A stretch of DNA of 64,000 bases from Paenibacillus nanensis (GTDB lineage Bacteria > Bacillota > Bacilli > Paenibacillales > Paenibacillaceae). A program made the translations under genes and the position numbers. The notes beneath the pieces are model-generated. The model ran no database searches and had not been told where the DNA came from. It saw only the letters and a list, made by a program, of their open reading frames with translations. Where the stretch lies: NCBI RefSeq assembly GCF_003583765.1, contig NZ_QXQA01000002.1:310001-374000 (forward strand), written 5' to 3'. Shown piece after piece: positions 35,107-43,676 of the stretch (position 1 is the stretch's first letter; every line of letters starts with the position of its first letter).

Positions 35107-36477
35107 CTACTTATTGTTCTTGTCGTACAGCTCCTGCATTTGCGGCTTGATTTGCGCGGTCCAATCCTTAGCGGTCATCTCCCCGTTCCACACCTTGCTC
35201 GCGTTCTGCCAGAACGTATCGATCCATTGCGTGTCCTTGGAGCCGTATGGAATATCCGGACGGCCATATTCCTGAATAATATCCATGAACACTTGACGGT
35301 TCTCAGGCGATTTGTCCATCTCCATAAACTCGCCGTTTGCCATATCGATCAGGTTCGGCACCGCCTGGCCCAGCTGATAATTTTCGCGCTGGCCGTTCTG
35401 GTCAAGCGACAGGAACGACGCTAGGTCGAACGCCTCCTGCGGATGCTTCGATTTCGCCGATACGCCGAAGCCCATTGAACCAAGCCACGTCGCCGTCTTG
35501 CCGGTATTCGGGCTGGCCGGCCATGCCGCGAGATCCCACCCGAACGGCAGCTCCCAGAACGCAGGCTGATCCCAAGGACCCATTGCGAACATCGCTAGCT
35601 GTCCGTTAATGAAACGCGTATAAGCGTTCATCGCTTGCTCCGCTTCCTGATTCGGACTCACGCCGTGCACCAGATTGAGATCCGCGACAAATTGCATCGC
35701 TTCATAAAATTCCGGCTGATCGACGAGCACCGTACCCGTTTTGTAATCGATAAACTCTCCGCCGTTGCCCCATACCGCCGATTCCAGGCTGTAGGCGCCT
35801 ACGCCGTATTGCTCCGGCTTGCCGTCGCCGTTTTCGTCCACGGTAAGCTTCTTCGCCGCGTCCAGCATATCGTTCCACGTCCACTCGCCGGCAGCTGCCG
35901 ACGGGACGGGAACGCCCGCTTTCTCGAACAGATCCTTGTTGTAGACGAACGCCCATGGACCTACGTCCTTCGGCAGGCCGTACAATTCGCCCGCGCCGAT
36001 CGACGTGCCGTCGTAGCGGTACCGGTCAAGCGCTTGCGTCCATACATTATCCGGATTGAATAAGTCCGTTTTATCCAAGTAAGGCTGAAGATTCAGCAGC
36101 GTGCCGGCCTCGGCGAAGCGGTAAAACTCCGCGCTGCCTACATAGAAGACGTCCGGCGCTTTGCCCGAGGCAATCAGCGTTTTCATCTTTTGCGCGTATT
36201 CCGCCGGCGGTACGGAAGTGTATTTCACGGTTACATTCGGATATTTCGCTTCAAAGGACGCGATCAGTTTCTCAAAGATGCTTTTTTCGGTCGGGTTTCC
36301 GTGACCCATAAACTCGATCGTGACGTTTTCTTTTTTGTCGCCCGCATTCGTATCCGTCTGTTCGCCGCCTGAAGCGTTCCCAGACGGAGCCGGATCATTG
36401 CCGCCGCCGCTGCATGCGGATAATACGAGCACTAGCGCAAGCAAGAGAAGCATGGACCATTTCATTTTCCGTTTCAT
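35107..36477 (-). CDS. Extracellular sugar-binding lipoprotein
   Basis: 456 aa. Signal peptide MLLLLALVLVLSAC with lipobox LSAC; Gly/Ser/Asn linker; family-1 binding fold (VTIEFMGHGNPTEKSIFEKL, PPAEYAQKMKTLIASGKAPDV, WAFVYNKDLFEKAGVPVP). First gene of the importer/GH43/GH2 operon. Upstream are a cre-like box and the AT-rich motif shared with both AraR-like repressor genes, so CcpA and one of those repressors probably control it. Confidence 0.93.
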   Translation of the reverse strand: MKRKMKWSMLLLLALVLVLSACSGGGNDPAPSGNASGGEQTDTNAGDKKENVTIEFMGHGNPTEKSIFEKLIASFEAKYPNVTVKYTSVPPAEYAQKMKTLIASGKAPDVFYVGSAEFYRFAEAGTLLNLQPYLDKTDLFNPDNVWTQALDRYRYDGTSIGAGELYGLPKDVGPWAFVYNKDLFEKAGVPVPSAAAGEWTWNDMLDAAKKLTVDENGDGKPEQYGVGAYSLESAVWGNGGEFIDYKTGTVLVDQPEFYEAMQFVADLNLVHGVSPNQEAEQAMNAYTRFINGQLAMFAMGPWDQPAFWELPFGWDLAAWPASPNTGKTATWLGSMGFGVSAKSKHPQEAFDLASFLSLDQNGQRENYQLGQAVPNLIDMANGEFMEMDKSPENRQVFMDIIQEYGRPDIPYGSKDTQWIDTFWQNASKVWNGEMTAKDWTAQIKPQMQELYDKNNK

Positions 36478-36505
36478 GAAAATCCCCTCTTTTTCTTCAT
36501 GGAAT

Positions 36506-36522
36506 TTGAAAGCGCTTTACAA
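36506..36522. promoter_or_regulatory. cre-like catabolite control site
   Basis: TTGAAAGCGCTTTACAA contains the core palindrome AAAGCGCTTT. It differs from the 14-bp CcpA consensus by one extra base near the end. It lies 29-45 nt before the binding-protein start. CcpA repression of a sugar operon fits. Confidence 0.6.
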
Positions 36523-36535
36523 TGAAATAATATTA

Positions 36536-36548
36536 TATATTATTATAA
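36536..36548. promoter_or_regulatory. AT-rich motif TATATTATTATA, copy 1 (candidate AraR-like operator)
   Basis: The same 12-mer recurs at 37692-37703 and 38867-38878, each time just upstream of a gene in this sugar region. It lies between the binding-protein gene and the 3' end of the first AraR-like repressor gene. It could also contain -10 elements, so the operator assignment is tentative. Confidence 0.4.
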
Positions 36549-36583
36549 ATTTATATACTGAATTAAGTATAAAATTAGAGCTT

Positions 36584-37654
36584 TTACCCTTCCGGAATTA
36601 AGGACACGGGGACGATCATTCTGCGGGCATTATAAACGCCTTCAATTTGCTCAAGCAGCAGGTCGACAGTCAGCCTGCACATCTCGTCCTCGTTCTGACG
36701 GATATAAGTGACATGGGGCAAATCCGGCGGATCAAACGTCGCGAGGGCAAAATCGTCCGGCACCGTTCTCCCCAGCTTGCGCACCGCGCCGTAAACGGCT
36801 CGGCAAAGCTCCGTATTTGCCGTCATCGCAGCCGTAATGTGCGGCCTTTCCTTCAGAAAGCTTACAATCGTCTCCCCGGCCTTTCCCGATACGATAATGT
36901 CAAGCGGAAGAAGGCACCATAAATTTTTGTCGATCGAGATTTTCCGCTCCAGATAGGCCAATTCGAAGCCTTGCGAGCGCTCGTCGGTTACGGAGTTGGT
37001 GATTTCGGGAGAAATGAACGCGATATTCGAATGGCCTTGGTCCATCAAATACGTGACCGCTTCTTTCGTCCCGTGCAAATTATCGGAGCTTACGCTGTAC
37101 GTCTTGATTTCCTTCAAGTACCGGTCGATCAGAACAAACGGGAACCGGTCGAGCGACAGCCTCAGAATAGAATCGTTATACATCTCGTTTTCGACGGGGA
37201 AAATGATCAATCCGTCAACGCCCTGCTTAAGAAACGAAGAAATCACCTCCGTCTCCTCCGTCTGCGATTCCCGCGTAATCCGCAGCATCAGCTCGAAGCC
37301 GCTCGCCGTCACGTATCTTTCGAGTTCGTCCAGAAAGCGCTGGTCAACCTTCGTTTTCATCGTCGGCAGCACCAGCCCAATCCGGCCGCTTCTTACTCGG
37401 GCGTCGCCAAGCAATTCATATGCGGATGCATGCTCCGGCCTGCTCATGACGAAGGTGCCTTTTCCTTGAATGCGAACGAGAACGCCTTCTTCCATCAGTC
37501 CAACTAACGCGTTTTTGCTTGTGATTTGGCTCACCCTATACTTTTCGGACAGCTCCTTCTCGGAAGGCACGCGGTCCCCTTCCCGCAGCTTGCCGTGGGC
37601 GATTAACCGCCTGATGTCCTGCTGGATCTGCTTATAGAGCGGAAGCGTTTTCAA
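36584..37654 (-). CDS. AraR-like repressor (GntR HTH plus LacI-type sugar-binding domain)
   Basis: 356 aa, TTG at 37654 behind AAGGTG. Residues 1-70 are a GntR winged helix (LYKQIQQDIRRLIAHGKL, VPSEKELSEKYRVSQITSKNAL, GKGTFV). The rest is a LacI/periplasmic-binding-like effector domain (RIGLVLPTMKTKVDQRFLDEL, FPFVLIDRYLKEIKTYSVSSDN, LATFDPPDLPHVTYIRQNEDEM). AraR-type proteins release DNA when they bind a sugar such as L-arabinose. The next gene upstream is a close paralogue. It probably represses the downstream importer operon. Confidence 0.9.
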   Translation of the reverse strand: MKTLPLYKQIQQDIRRLIAHGKLREGDRVPSEKELSEKYRVSQITSKNALVGLMEEGVLVRIQGKGTFVMSRPEHASAYELLGDARVRSGRIGLVLPTMKTKVDQRFLDELERYVTASGFELMLRITRESQTEETEVISSFLKQGVDGLIIFPVENEMYNDSILRLSLDRFPFVLIDRYLKEIKTYSVSSDNLHGTKEAVTYLMDQGHSNIAFISPEITNSVTDERSQGFELAYLERKISIDKNLWCLLPLDIIVSGKAGETIVSFLKERPHITAAMTANTELCRAVYGAVRKLGRTVPDDFALATFDPPDLPHVTYIRQNEDEMCRLTVDLLLEQIEGVYNARRMIVPVSLIPEG

Positions 37655-37691
37655 GTTGTATCACACCTTCGTATAAAAGTATTATATTATT

Positions 37692-37703
37692 TATATTATT
37701 ATA
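37692..37703. promoter_or_regulatory. AT-rich motif TATATTATTATA, copy 2
   Basis: 38 nt upstream of the first AraR-like gene (start 37654). See copy 1. The position suits autoregulation or a promoter. Confidence 0.4.
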
Positions 37704-37723
37704 CTATTTTAGATATCCTGTAA

Positions 37724-37758
37724 ATAAAAAACCTTCGAAATCCATTGGATTCCGAAGG
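37724..37758 (-). terminator. Rho-independent terminator after second AraR-like gene
   Basis: Minus strand CCTTCGGAATCC, short loop, GGATTTCGAAGG with one mismatch, then a T run (A run on the + strand 37724-37731). It starts 6 nt after the stop of 37764-38828 and separates the two repressor genes. Confidence 0.88.
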
Positions 37759-37763
37759 CCTTA

Positions 37764-38828
37764 TTAGGAATGGCTGACGAGCTGCACCGGAACGACTTCT
37801 CTGCGCGGCTTATATTGGCCGCGAAGCTGCTCCGATAATAATTCGATTGTCAGCCGGCCGATCTCATCGATCTGCTGGCGAATATACGTAACCTGCTCGA
37901 GCTCCGATTCGTCAAAAGCGATCAGCTCCGGCTTAGTCCCGCGATACGCATTCTCCTGATGCAAGAGCTGATAAGCGTAGCGGGCTAGCTCCGCATTTAC
38001 CGCAAATATCGCCGTCAAATCCTGCTGGGACAACAAAAACTGCCGGATCTGCTCCTTCCCTTTGCCCGACGCGATCGTCTCCAGAGGGAGCGTGCACCAT
38101 AATGACTTGTCAATAAGGAGCTGATGCTCCGTAAATGCCAGCTCATACCCTCTGGCGCGCTCGTCAGTCGCCGTATTCGTAATCTCGGGCGTCAAATAGG
38201 CGATGCGGCGATGGCCTTTCTCAAGCAAGGCGGAAATCGCTTCTTTCACGCCGCCGATATTGTCCGAGCTAACGCTGTAGGTTTTAATTTCTTTAAGAAA
38301 CCGGTCGACCAAAACGAGGGGCTCGCGGTCCAAAAAAAGTCTAAGAATCGTTTCGTTATAGCTCTCCTGCTCTACCGGGAAAACGATATAGCCGTCGACC
38401 CCTCTCTCTCTGAATCGGTCAATCGCTCGCGCCTCCTCCTCCGGCGATTCGCGGGTAATGCGCAGCAGCAGCTCATAGCCTGCTTCCGCGCTATGCTTCT
38501 CCAAGCTGTCGAGGAGACGCTGATCGATTTTTGTTTTCATAGAAGGAAGAATCAACGCGATCGTTTTGACGTCTAAAGCCGAATCCGCATGCGCCTTTTG
38601 GGACTGGCTGTCATCCGCATGCCGGACGAATGTGCCTTTCCCCCTGTATCGAATGAGGAGGCCCTCGTCCACCAATCCCTTGATCGCGTTTTTCGTCGTA
38701 ATCTGGCTCACGCCGTATTTTTCCGCAAGCTCCTTCTCTGTCGGAACCATCGAACCGGGGACTAATTGACCGCTTTGGATTTGCCGCAAAATATCATGCT
38801 GGATTTGTTGATATAGGGGTCTTCCCAA
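37764..38828 (-). CDS. AraR-like repressor, second copy
   Basis: 354 aa, TTG at 38828 behind AGAGG. GntR winged helix (LYQQIQHDILRQIQSGQL, VPTEKELAEKYGVSQITTKNAI, GKGTFVRH) and LacI-type effector domain (IALILPSMKTKIDQRLLDSL, LVLVDRFLKEIKTYSVSSDN, ELEQVTYIRQQIDEIGRLTIEL). It shares long motif stretches with the 36584-37654 product, so the pair is a tandem duplication. Divergence in the effector pocket may give different inducers for a shared operator. Its own terminator makes it a separate transcript. Confidence 0.9.
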   Translation of the reverse strand: MGRPLYQQIQHDILRQIQSGQLVPGSMVPTEKELAEKYGVSQITTKNAIKGLVDEGLLIRYRGKGTFVRHADDSQSQKAHADSALDVKTIALILPSMKTKIDQRLLDSLEKHSAEAGYELLLRITRESPEEEARAIDRFRERGVDGYIVFPVEQESYNETILRLFLDREPLVLVDRFLKEIKTYSVSSDNIGGVKEAISALLEKGHRRIAYLTPEITNTATDERARGYELAFTEHQLLIDKSLWCTLPLETIASGKGKEQIRQFLLSQQDLTAIFAVNAELARYAYQLLHQENAYRGTKPELIAFDESELEQVTYIRQQIDEIGRLTIELLSEQLRGQYKPRREVVPVQLVSHS

Positions 38829-38866
38829 TTTCCGTTCCTCTCTTCCGCTCCGCTCTCATATTATCC

Positions 38867-38878
38867 TATATTATTATA
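38867..38878. promoter_or_regulatory. AT-rich motif TATATTATTATA, copy 3
   Basis: 39 nt upstream of the second AraR-like gene (start 38828), nearly the same distance as copy 2 from its gene. Confidence 0.4.
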
Positions 38879-38995
38879 ACTTAACCTCGACAAAATGTAA
38901 CACATTGGAAAACAAGATTGTTGTGGTACAGGCTTCCCCCCGCGCATAGATTGTGATGTAGGGTTCGAAACAATAGATGCAGGAGGATTTGCCGC

Positions 38996-39622
38996 ATGAG
39001 CTTATTCGTAAGTTATATTTTATTAGGGCTGTCTCTAGCAGCTCCGATCGGTCCTGTTAACGCCGCCCAAATGGACCGCGGCATCCGGGGCGGATTTTGG
39101 AATGCGTGGATATTAGGGCTTGGCTCCTTAACCGCTGATCTTGTATTTCTTGGTGTCGTCTTCTTCGGAACGATTCATTTCCTGGAGGCGCCATTAATTA
39201 AAACGTTCCTCTGGCTGTTCGGATGCTTCGTTCTGATCTACAGCGGAATCGACGCCTTCAAAGGAGCAGGCAAGCTGGTCGATACGCGCAGCGAAAATAA
39301 AGAAAGCTTGGCCAAATCGTTTGGGACAGGCTTCTTTCTGTCGCTCTCGAATCCGCTTTCCATTATGTTTTGGCTTGGCATTTACGGCTCCGTCCTCGCC
39401 AAGGCAGCGGCGGTGTACGGCACGAAGGAGCTGCTGCTCTATACTTCGGCGATCATTTTAGGCTTGATCATATGGGATTTCGCAATGGCTTTGCTCGCCA
39501 GCACCTTTAAACGTTTCCTAACGCAAAGGCTTCTTCAGTTCATATCCTATATTTCCGCGGCGTCATTAATCGGGTTCGGCCTTTATTTCGGCTGGCAAGC
39601 CTGCAAGGTGTTATTTTTCTAA
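38996..39622 (+). CDS. LysE/RhtB-family amino-acid exporter
   Basis: 208 aa, ATG at 38996 behind GGAGG. Six predicted membrane segments; the N-terminus SYILLGLSLAAPIGPVNAAQ carries the PIGP motif of LysE/RhtB exporters, and FLSLSNPLSIMFWLGIYGSV the conserved NP motif. Exports an amino acid or related small molecule; the substrate is unknown. Lies 76 nt before an APC permease on the same strand and may be co-transcribed with it. Confidence 0.88.
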   Translation: MSLFVSYILLGLSLAAPIGPVNAAQMDRGIRGGFWNAWILGLGSLTADLVFLGVVFFGTIHFLEAPLIKTFLWLFGCFVLIYSGIDAFKGAGKLVDTRSENKESLAKSFGTGFFLSLSNPLSIMFWLGIYGSVLAKAAAVYGTKELLLYTSAIILGLIIWDFAMALLASTFKRFLTQRLLQFISYISAASLIGFGLYFGWQACKVLFF

Positions 39623-39698
39623 ATATGGAATAGCAAGCTAACCATTTAAGCACACTATCCTGTGTTCGAAATCCAGCATACACAGGAGAATCGGAATA

Positions 39699-41087
39699 TT
39701 GAGTGGAGCTAGCAAAGAAAAACCGATGTCTTGGTGGCAGCTGTCGCTGCTCGGCGTTGCCTGTACGATCGGCACCGGCTACTTTCTAGGCACAGGCGTC
39801 GGCATCAAAATAGGCGGGCCCGCCTTAATCGCAGCCTTCCTGTTAGCCGCGTTCGGAACCTTTGTCGTGTTCGACGTGCTCGCCCGCATGACAGCTGAAG
39901 ATCCGAAGGAGGGCTCATTCTGCGCTTACGCAGGCGAAGCGTTCGGAAGATGGGCCGGCTTCAGCAGCGGATGGGTCTATTTATCATCGGAGCTGTTAAT
40001 TATGGGAAGCCAGATGGCCGCCCTCTCCTTGTTCACTAGATTTTGGTTTCCAGGCGTTCCGATGTGGATCTTCGCCTCGACCTACGGCGTGCTCGGGCTC
40101 ATCGTCATTTTGATCGGCACCAAAGGCTTTGAGCGGGTCGAGCATATTTTGGCCGCCATTAAACTCGCCGCCATCGTCGCTTTTATCGTGCTGGCGTTAT
40201 GCGCGTTATTCGGCTGGCTTGGCAAAGGCGAGACGGATCCGGCATGGCCGGCGCCGTTTTTCCCGACCGGCTGGAAGGGAGCCTGGTCCAGCATGATTTA
40301 CGCGTTCTATTCGTTCGGCGGGATTGAAATTATGGGTCTGATGGCGATACGGCTTAAGGATCCGAAGCAGGCGCCCAAGGCGGGACGGTTCATGATTTTT
40401 ATGCTGACCGGCTTGTATGTCGCCTCCCTGCTGCTCGTGTTCAGCCTTACTTCATGGACGACCATTACGTCGAAGGAAAGTCCGTTCGTCGCTTCGCTGG
40501 ACGGCTACGGCATCGCCTTTGTCCCTCATCTTTTTAACGGCGTCTTTATTATCGCGGGGTTCTCGACGATGGTCGCCTCTTTGTTTGCGGTCATTACCAT
40601 CCTAACGACGCTGGCCAAAAACAAAGACGCGCCTCCGATTCTCGCGAATACGACGAAGGGCAAAAAAAAGATGCCTTATTATGCCATCGGGGTCACTGCG
40701 CTCACGATGGCCGGCTCCGTGCTGCTTGCGCTGCTAATGCCGGAAAGCCTATATGAATATATTACGACAGCGGCCGGTTTGATGCTGATTTATAACTGGA
40801 CCTTTATTCTCGTCACGTCGGGCAAGCTGCTCGAATTGAGCGCTTGGGGGCAGGTCAAGCGCTGGTCCGGCATCGTCATCATCCTGCTCGCTGTAAGCGG
40901 AACGTCTCTGCATCACACCAGCCGTCCGGGATTTTTGATCAGTATGGGCTTTGTCGCGCTGATCGGCTTGGTGACGCTCCTCATGACGGCGGTATGGCGC
41001 AAGCACAAACGGAAGCCGCCTTCCTCTTCTGTTCGCCAGCAGCTATTTAGACCGATAAAAAAAGGTATAAAGAAGGGAGCCCGCTGA
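39699..41087 (+). CDS. APC-superfamily amino-acid permease
   Basis: 462 aa, TTG at 39699 with AGGAG about 10 nt upstream; an in-frame ATG nine codons later is an alternative. About 12 membrane segments. Segment 1 contains CTIGTGYFLGTGVGIKIGGPA, typical of the substrate-binding GxG helix break of amino acid-polyamine-organocation permeases; YAFYSFGGIEIMGLMA is the conserved segment 6. Imports or exchanges an amino acid. It ends in a bidirectional terminator. Confidence 0.88.
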   Translation: MSGASKEKPMSWWQLSLLGVACTIGTGYFLGTGVGIKIGGPALIAAFLLAAFGTFVVFDVLARMTAEDPKEGSFCAYAGEAFGRWAGFSSGWVYLSSELLIMGSQMAALSLFTRFWFPGVPMWIFASTYGVLGLIVILIGTKGFERVEHILAAIKLAAIVAFIVLALCALFGWLGKGETDPAWPAPFFPTGWKGAWSSMIYAFYSFGGIEIMGLMAIRLKDPKQAPKAGRFMIFMLTGLYVASLLLVFSLTSWTTITSKESPFVASLDGYGIAFVPHLFNGVFIIAGFSTMVASLFAVITILTTLAKNKDAPPILANTTKGKKKMPYYAIGVTALTMAGSVLLALLMPESLYEYITTAAGLMLIYNWTFILVTSGKLLELSAWGQVKRWSGIVIILLAVSGTSLHHTSRPGFLISMGFVALIGLVTLLMTAVWRKHKRKPPSSSVRQQLFRPIKKGIKKGAR

Positions 41088-41121
41088 AACGTTACCCGCG
41101 TTTCCGAGGACTCCCTTCTTC
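41071..41121. terminator. Bidirectional terminator between permease and response regulator
   Basis: AGAAGGGAG...CTCCCTTCT with inner GAAACG/CGTTTC. It overlaps the permease stop and lies just past the stop of the - strand regulator at 41123. Confidence 0.75.
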
Positions 41122-41122
41122 T

Positions 41123-41725
41123 CTATATCCAGCCTTTCGCCTGCGCGATTTGCACCGCATCCATCTTGTTTTTGGCCTCCAGCTTAGACATCGCTTCCGA
41201 CATATAGTTCCGGACCGTGCCATGGCTGAGAAACAGTCGGTCTGCGGTCTCCTTCATGGTCAAGCCTTTCGCTGCGGCCGCCAACACTTCCGTTTCTCGC
41301 GCGGTGAGCGGACTTTGATCCTCCCATACCGCAAGCGACAAATCGGGATGAATAACGCGGCCGCCGCCCGCCGCTCGTCTTATCGCCTCCGCCAGCTCGC
41401 CGCTCGGGCTGTCCTTCAGCAAATAGCCGCTGACGCCGGCCTTGACGGCCCGCTGGAAATATCCCGCCTTGGCGAAGGTCGTCAGGATGATGACTTTGCC
41501 GGGATGGTTCAATCGCTTCAGCTCATCGGCTACGTCCAGTCCCGACATGAGCGGCATTTCGATATCCAGCACGCTGACATCCGGATGATGCAAGCGGATC
41601 ATTTGCAGCGTCTCCGCGCCGTTGCCGCCCTGCGCGACGACCTCTATATCCCCTTCCAAATCCAGAAGCGTCGCAAGCGCGCTCCGCAGCATCTGTTGGT
41701 CGTCTCCAAGCACGACTCGAATCAT
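41123..41725 (-). CDS. NarL/DesR-type response regulator
   Basis: 200 aa. Receiver with DDQ near residues 8-10, phosphoacceptor Asp in VSVLDIEMPLMSG and Lys in YLLKDSPS. LuxR-type HTH at the C-terminus (LTARETEVLAAAAKGLTMKE, LFLSHGTVRNYMSEAMSKL). Its ATG overlaps the kinase stop by 4 nt. Together with the kinase and ABC-2 transporter upstream it forms a four-gene transporter/two-component operon beside the lasso peptide genes. A 16-bp palindrome before the ATPase gene is a candidate binding site. Confidence 0.93.
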   Translation of the reverse strand: MIRVVLGDDQQMLRSALATLLDLEGDIEVVAQGGNGAETLQMIRLHHPDVSVLDIEMPLMSGLDVADELKRLNHPGKVIILTTFAKAGYFQRAVKAGVSGYLLKDSPSGELAEAIRRAAGGGRVIHPDLSLAVWEDQSPLTARETEVLAAAAKGLTMKETADRLFLSHGTVRNYMSEAMSKLEAKNKMDAVQIAQAKGWI

Positions 41726-42852
41726 AAGTCGGCAGCTCCCTTCTGCGTTAGTCGTTTCACGATCGGTATGTACATGGTTAGACGGGTGCCTTTGCTCGTA
41801 CTGTCGATAAGAAGCTGCCCCTCCAGCAAAGCCAGTCTTTGCTTCATTCCGGCAATTCCGTTGCTTGAAGCCGCCGCCGCTTCCGAAGAGAGGCCGATGC
41901 CGTTATCCGCCACGACGCACTTGATGGCCTCGTCCTCCACTCTCACCTCGATGCGGCATTCCGTTGCCCGGCTATGCCGCACCATATTCGTAACCGCCTC
42001 CCTCACGCACATGGCAAGCACGGATTCCTGGAGCGGCGTAAACGGGAAGTTCTCCGCGCCGTCTATAATATGGATCCGAATGTTCGCGGCCGCCCCCAGC
42101 ATTCGGGCATGCTCCCATTCTTCGGCCAAACGGACGATCTTCATATCGGAGACCGTCTCCCGCATCTGCTTCAGCGCCGCGGCCGCAGCGAGATGCATGT
42201 CTCTCGCTTCCGCCGCCGCTTTGTCCGGCGAGCGGTGGACCAGCTTCTCCATGAGCTCGCTCTTCAGCTTAATGAGCGAAAGGGTATGCCCGAGCGTGTC
42301 ATGCAAGTCGCCGGCGATCCGCTGCCTCTCCTCCTGCTGCGCCATCCGTTCGATCTGCTTCGTTGCGGCTTGCAGCCGAGTCGCCATATCCCGGTATCGG
42401 GCAGAGACGCGAACGATATAAGGCAATACGCAGCCCCCGAAGATGGGAGGCAGCATGTTGAACCAATATTGCATGCTGCTCTCGTATCCTCCGGCAATCA
42501 TGCTTCCTATTACGATGAGCGCGAAAGCCGCCGTGACGCCAACGAGCAGCGGAAAGCGAAGAACATAGAAGGAATACGACATAAAAAACACGATATAAAG
42601 ATACATCGGGTTATAAACGAGCGCGAGGTACAGCATGACGGCGGTTTGAATGAGAACTAGATAAGGCACCCAGCTGCGCCGCGAGATAGCAGCGATCTGC
42701 AAGCCGAGCATGAGAACGAGGGCGCCAAGCCCGGGAACCATTCGTACGGCCGGCTCCTGGAGCATGAAATAGACCGGGATCGCCATGTTCGCAAGCAGCA
42801 GGTATTGCCACCGCTTCTCTTTTTCTCTTTGACATTTTTCTCGCATAGGCAT
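41722..42852 (-). CDS. DesK-type sensor histidine kinase
   Basis: 376 aa. Several N-terminal membrane segments without a large extracellular domain (YLLLANMAIPVYFML, YLVLIQTAVMLYLALV, FPLLVGVTAAFALIVIGSMI), as in membrane- or stress-sensing kinases. Cytoplasmic HisKA_3 domain with acceptor His in ERQRIAGDLHDTLGHTLSL. ATPase boxes include REAVTNMVRHS and VADNGIGL. The start at 42852 has a distant ribosome site; an internal ATG two codons later is equally possible. It may sense envelope stress or the exported peptide; this is inferred from its neighbours. Confidence 0.92.
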   Translation of the reverse strand: MPMREKCQREKEKRWQYLLLANMAIPVYFMLQEPAVRMVPGLGALVLMLGLQIAAISRRSWVPYLVLIQTAVMLYLALVYNPMYLYIVFFMSYSFYVLRFPLLVGVTAAFALIVIGSMIAGGYESSMQYWFNMLPPIFGGCVLPYIVRVSARYRDMATRLQAATKQIERMAQQEERQRIAGDLHDTLGHTLSLIKLKSELMEKLVHRSPDKAAAEARDMHLAAAAALKQMRETVSDMKIVRLAEEWEHARMLGAAANIRIHIIDGAENFPFTPLQESVLAMCVREAVTNMVRHSRATECRIEVRVEDEAIKCVVADNGIGLSSEAAAASSNGIAGMKQRLALLEGQLLIDSTSKGTRLTMYIPIVKRLTQKGAADL

Positions 42853-42935
42853 AACGGTCTATCAAGCCCCTCCCTTTTTCCCCATCTATCCTATCATATC
42901 TGAAGCCAGAGTTATAGATAGCGGCCAAGCAGCCT

Positions 42936-43676
42936 CTAGCCTGCTTCCCGCCCGTTCAAAATCCAAGCGGACAGCATCAGAAAACCGATCCCATAGCTCA
43001 GCAGCAGAAGCAAATTGCCCGCAATCGCCGGCTGTCCCTCGAGCAGACTCCAGGCCCCGTCGGCGTACGCATGGGATGGAAGCCATTCCCCGGCCTTCTG
43101 CATCCATCCCGGGAAGCTGCTAAGCGGCATCCAAAGCCCTCCCGCTACGGAAATGCCCATATAGACGACGTTCGAGACCGCCGTGGCGATATCCGTGCTT
43201 TTGATCGTTCCGATCAGAATGCCGAGCGCCAGGAAAGGCACGCTGCCTATCAGCAGCCACAGCCCGCACATCACCCAGGTGCCCGCCGGCATCTCCGTCC
43301 CGAAAACAAGCGCCGAAAAAACAAACATGACGGCAATGATCGCGGCATGGATGAGCAGATGGGAAACGAGCTTGGCCAGCACCCACGCGCCGGTAGAGAG
43401 AGGAGTCAGTCTGAGCAGCCTCGTCAGTCCGTCCTTCCGTTCGTGGGAGAGCCGTATGCCGAACTGGCCCGCCGCTGTGCCGATTAGGCTGAACGCGGTC
43501 ATCGACATTAACGAGTAGCCGCCCCACGACACGTCTCCGATTTTCGCGTCCGCCCCGTTCAGCATCGTAAACAACGAATAGAAGGCAAGCGGCATCAGTA
43601 CGGAGAACAGCATAAAAAACGGACTTCTCGCGATACGGATACATTCTGCTGTAAATTGCGCCTTGAAGCCTCTCAT
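42936..43676 (-). CDS. ABC-2 type transporter permease
   Basis: 246 aa with six membrane segments (FFMLFSVLMPLAFYSLF, LLIHAAIIAVMFVFSALVF, LLIGSVPFLALGILIG and others), the ABC-2 exporter pattern. Its ATG overlaps the ATPase stop by one nucleotide (TAATG). With that ATPase it forms an exporter of the type used for drugs, lipids or peptides, including self-immunity to antimicrobial peptides. Link to the lasso peptide is by location only. Confidence 0.9.
   Translation of the reverse strand: MRGFKAQFTAECIRIARSPFFMLFSVLMPLAFYSLFTMLNGADAKIGDVSWGGYSLMSMTAFSLIGTAAGQFGIRLSHERKDGLTRLLRLTPLSTGAWVLAKLVSHLLIHAAIIAVMFVFSALVFGTEMPAGTWVMCGLWLLIGSVPFLALGILIGTIKSTDIATAVSNVVYMGISVAGGLWMPLSSFPGWMQKAGEWLPSHAYADGAWSLLEGQPAIAGNLLLLLSYGIGFLMLSAWILNGREAG

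Noticed and set aside
36584-38828. Tandem AraR-like genes as one frameshifted or duplicated pseudogene
   Set aside because: Both are full length with intact HTH and effector domains and separate ribosome sites, and a terminator lies between them.
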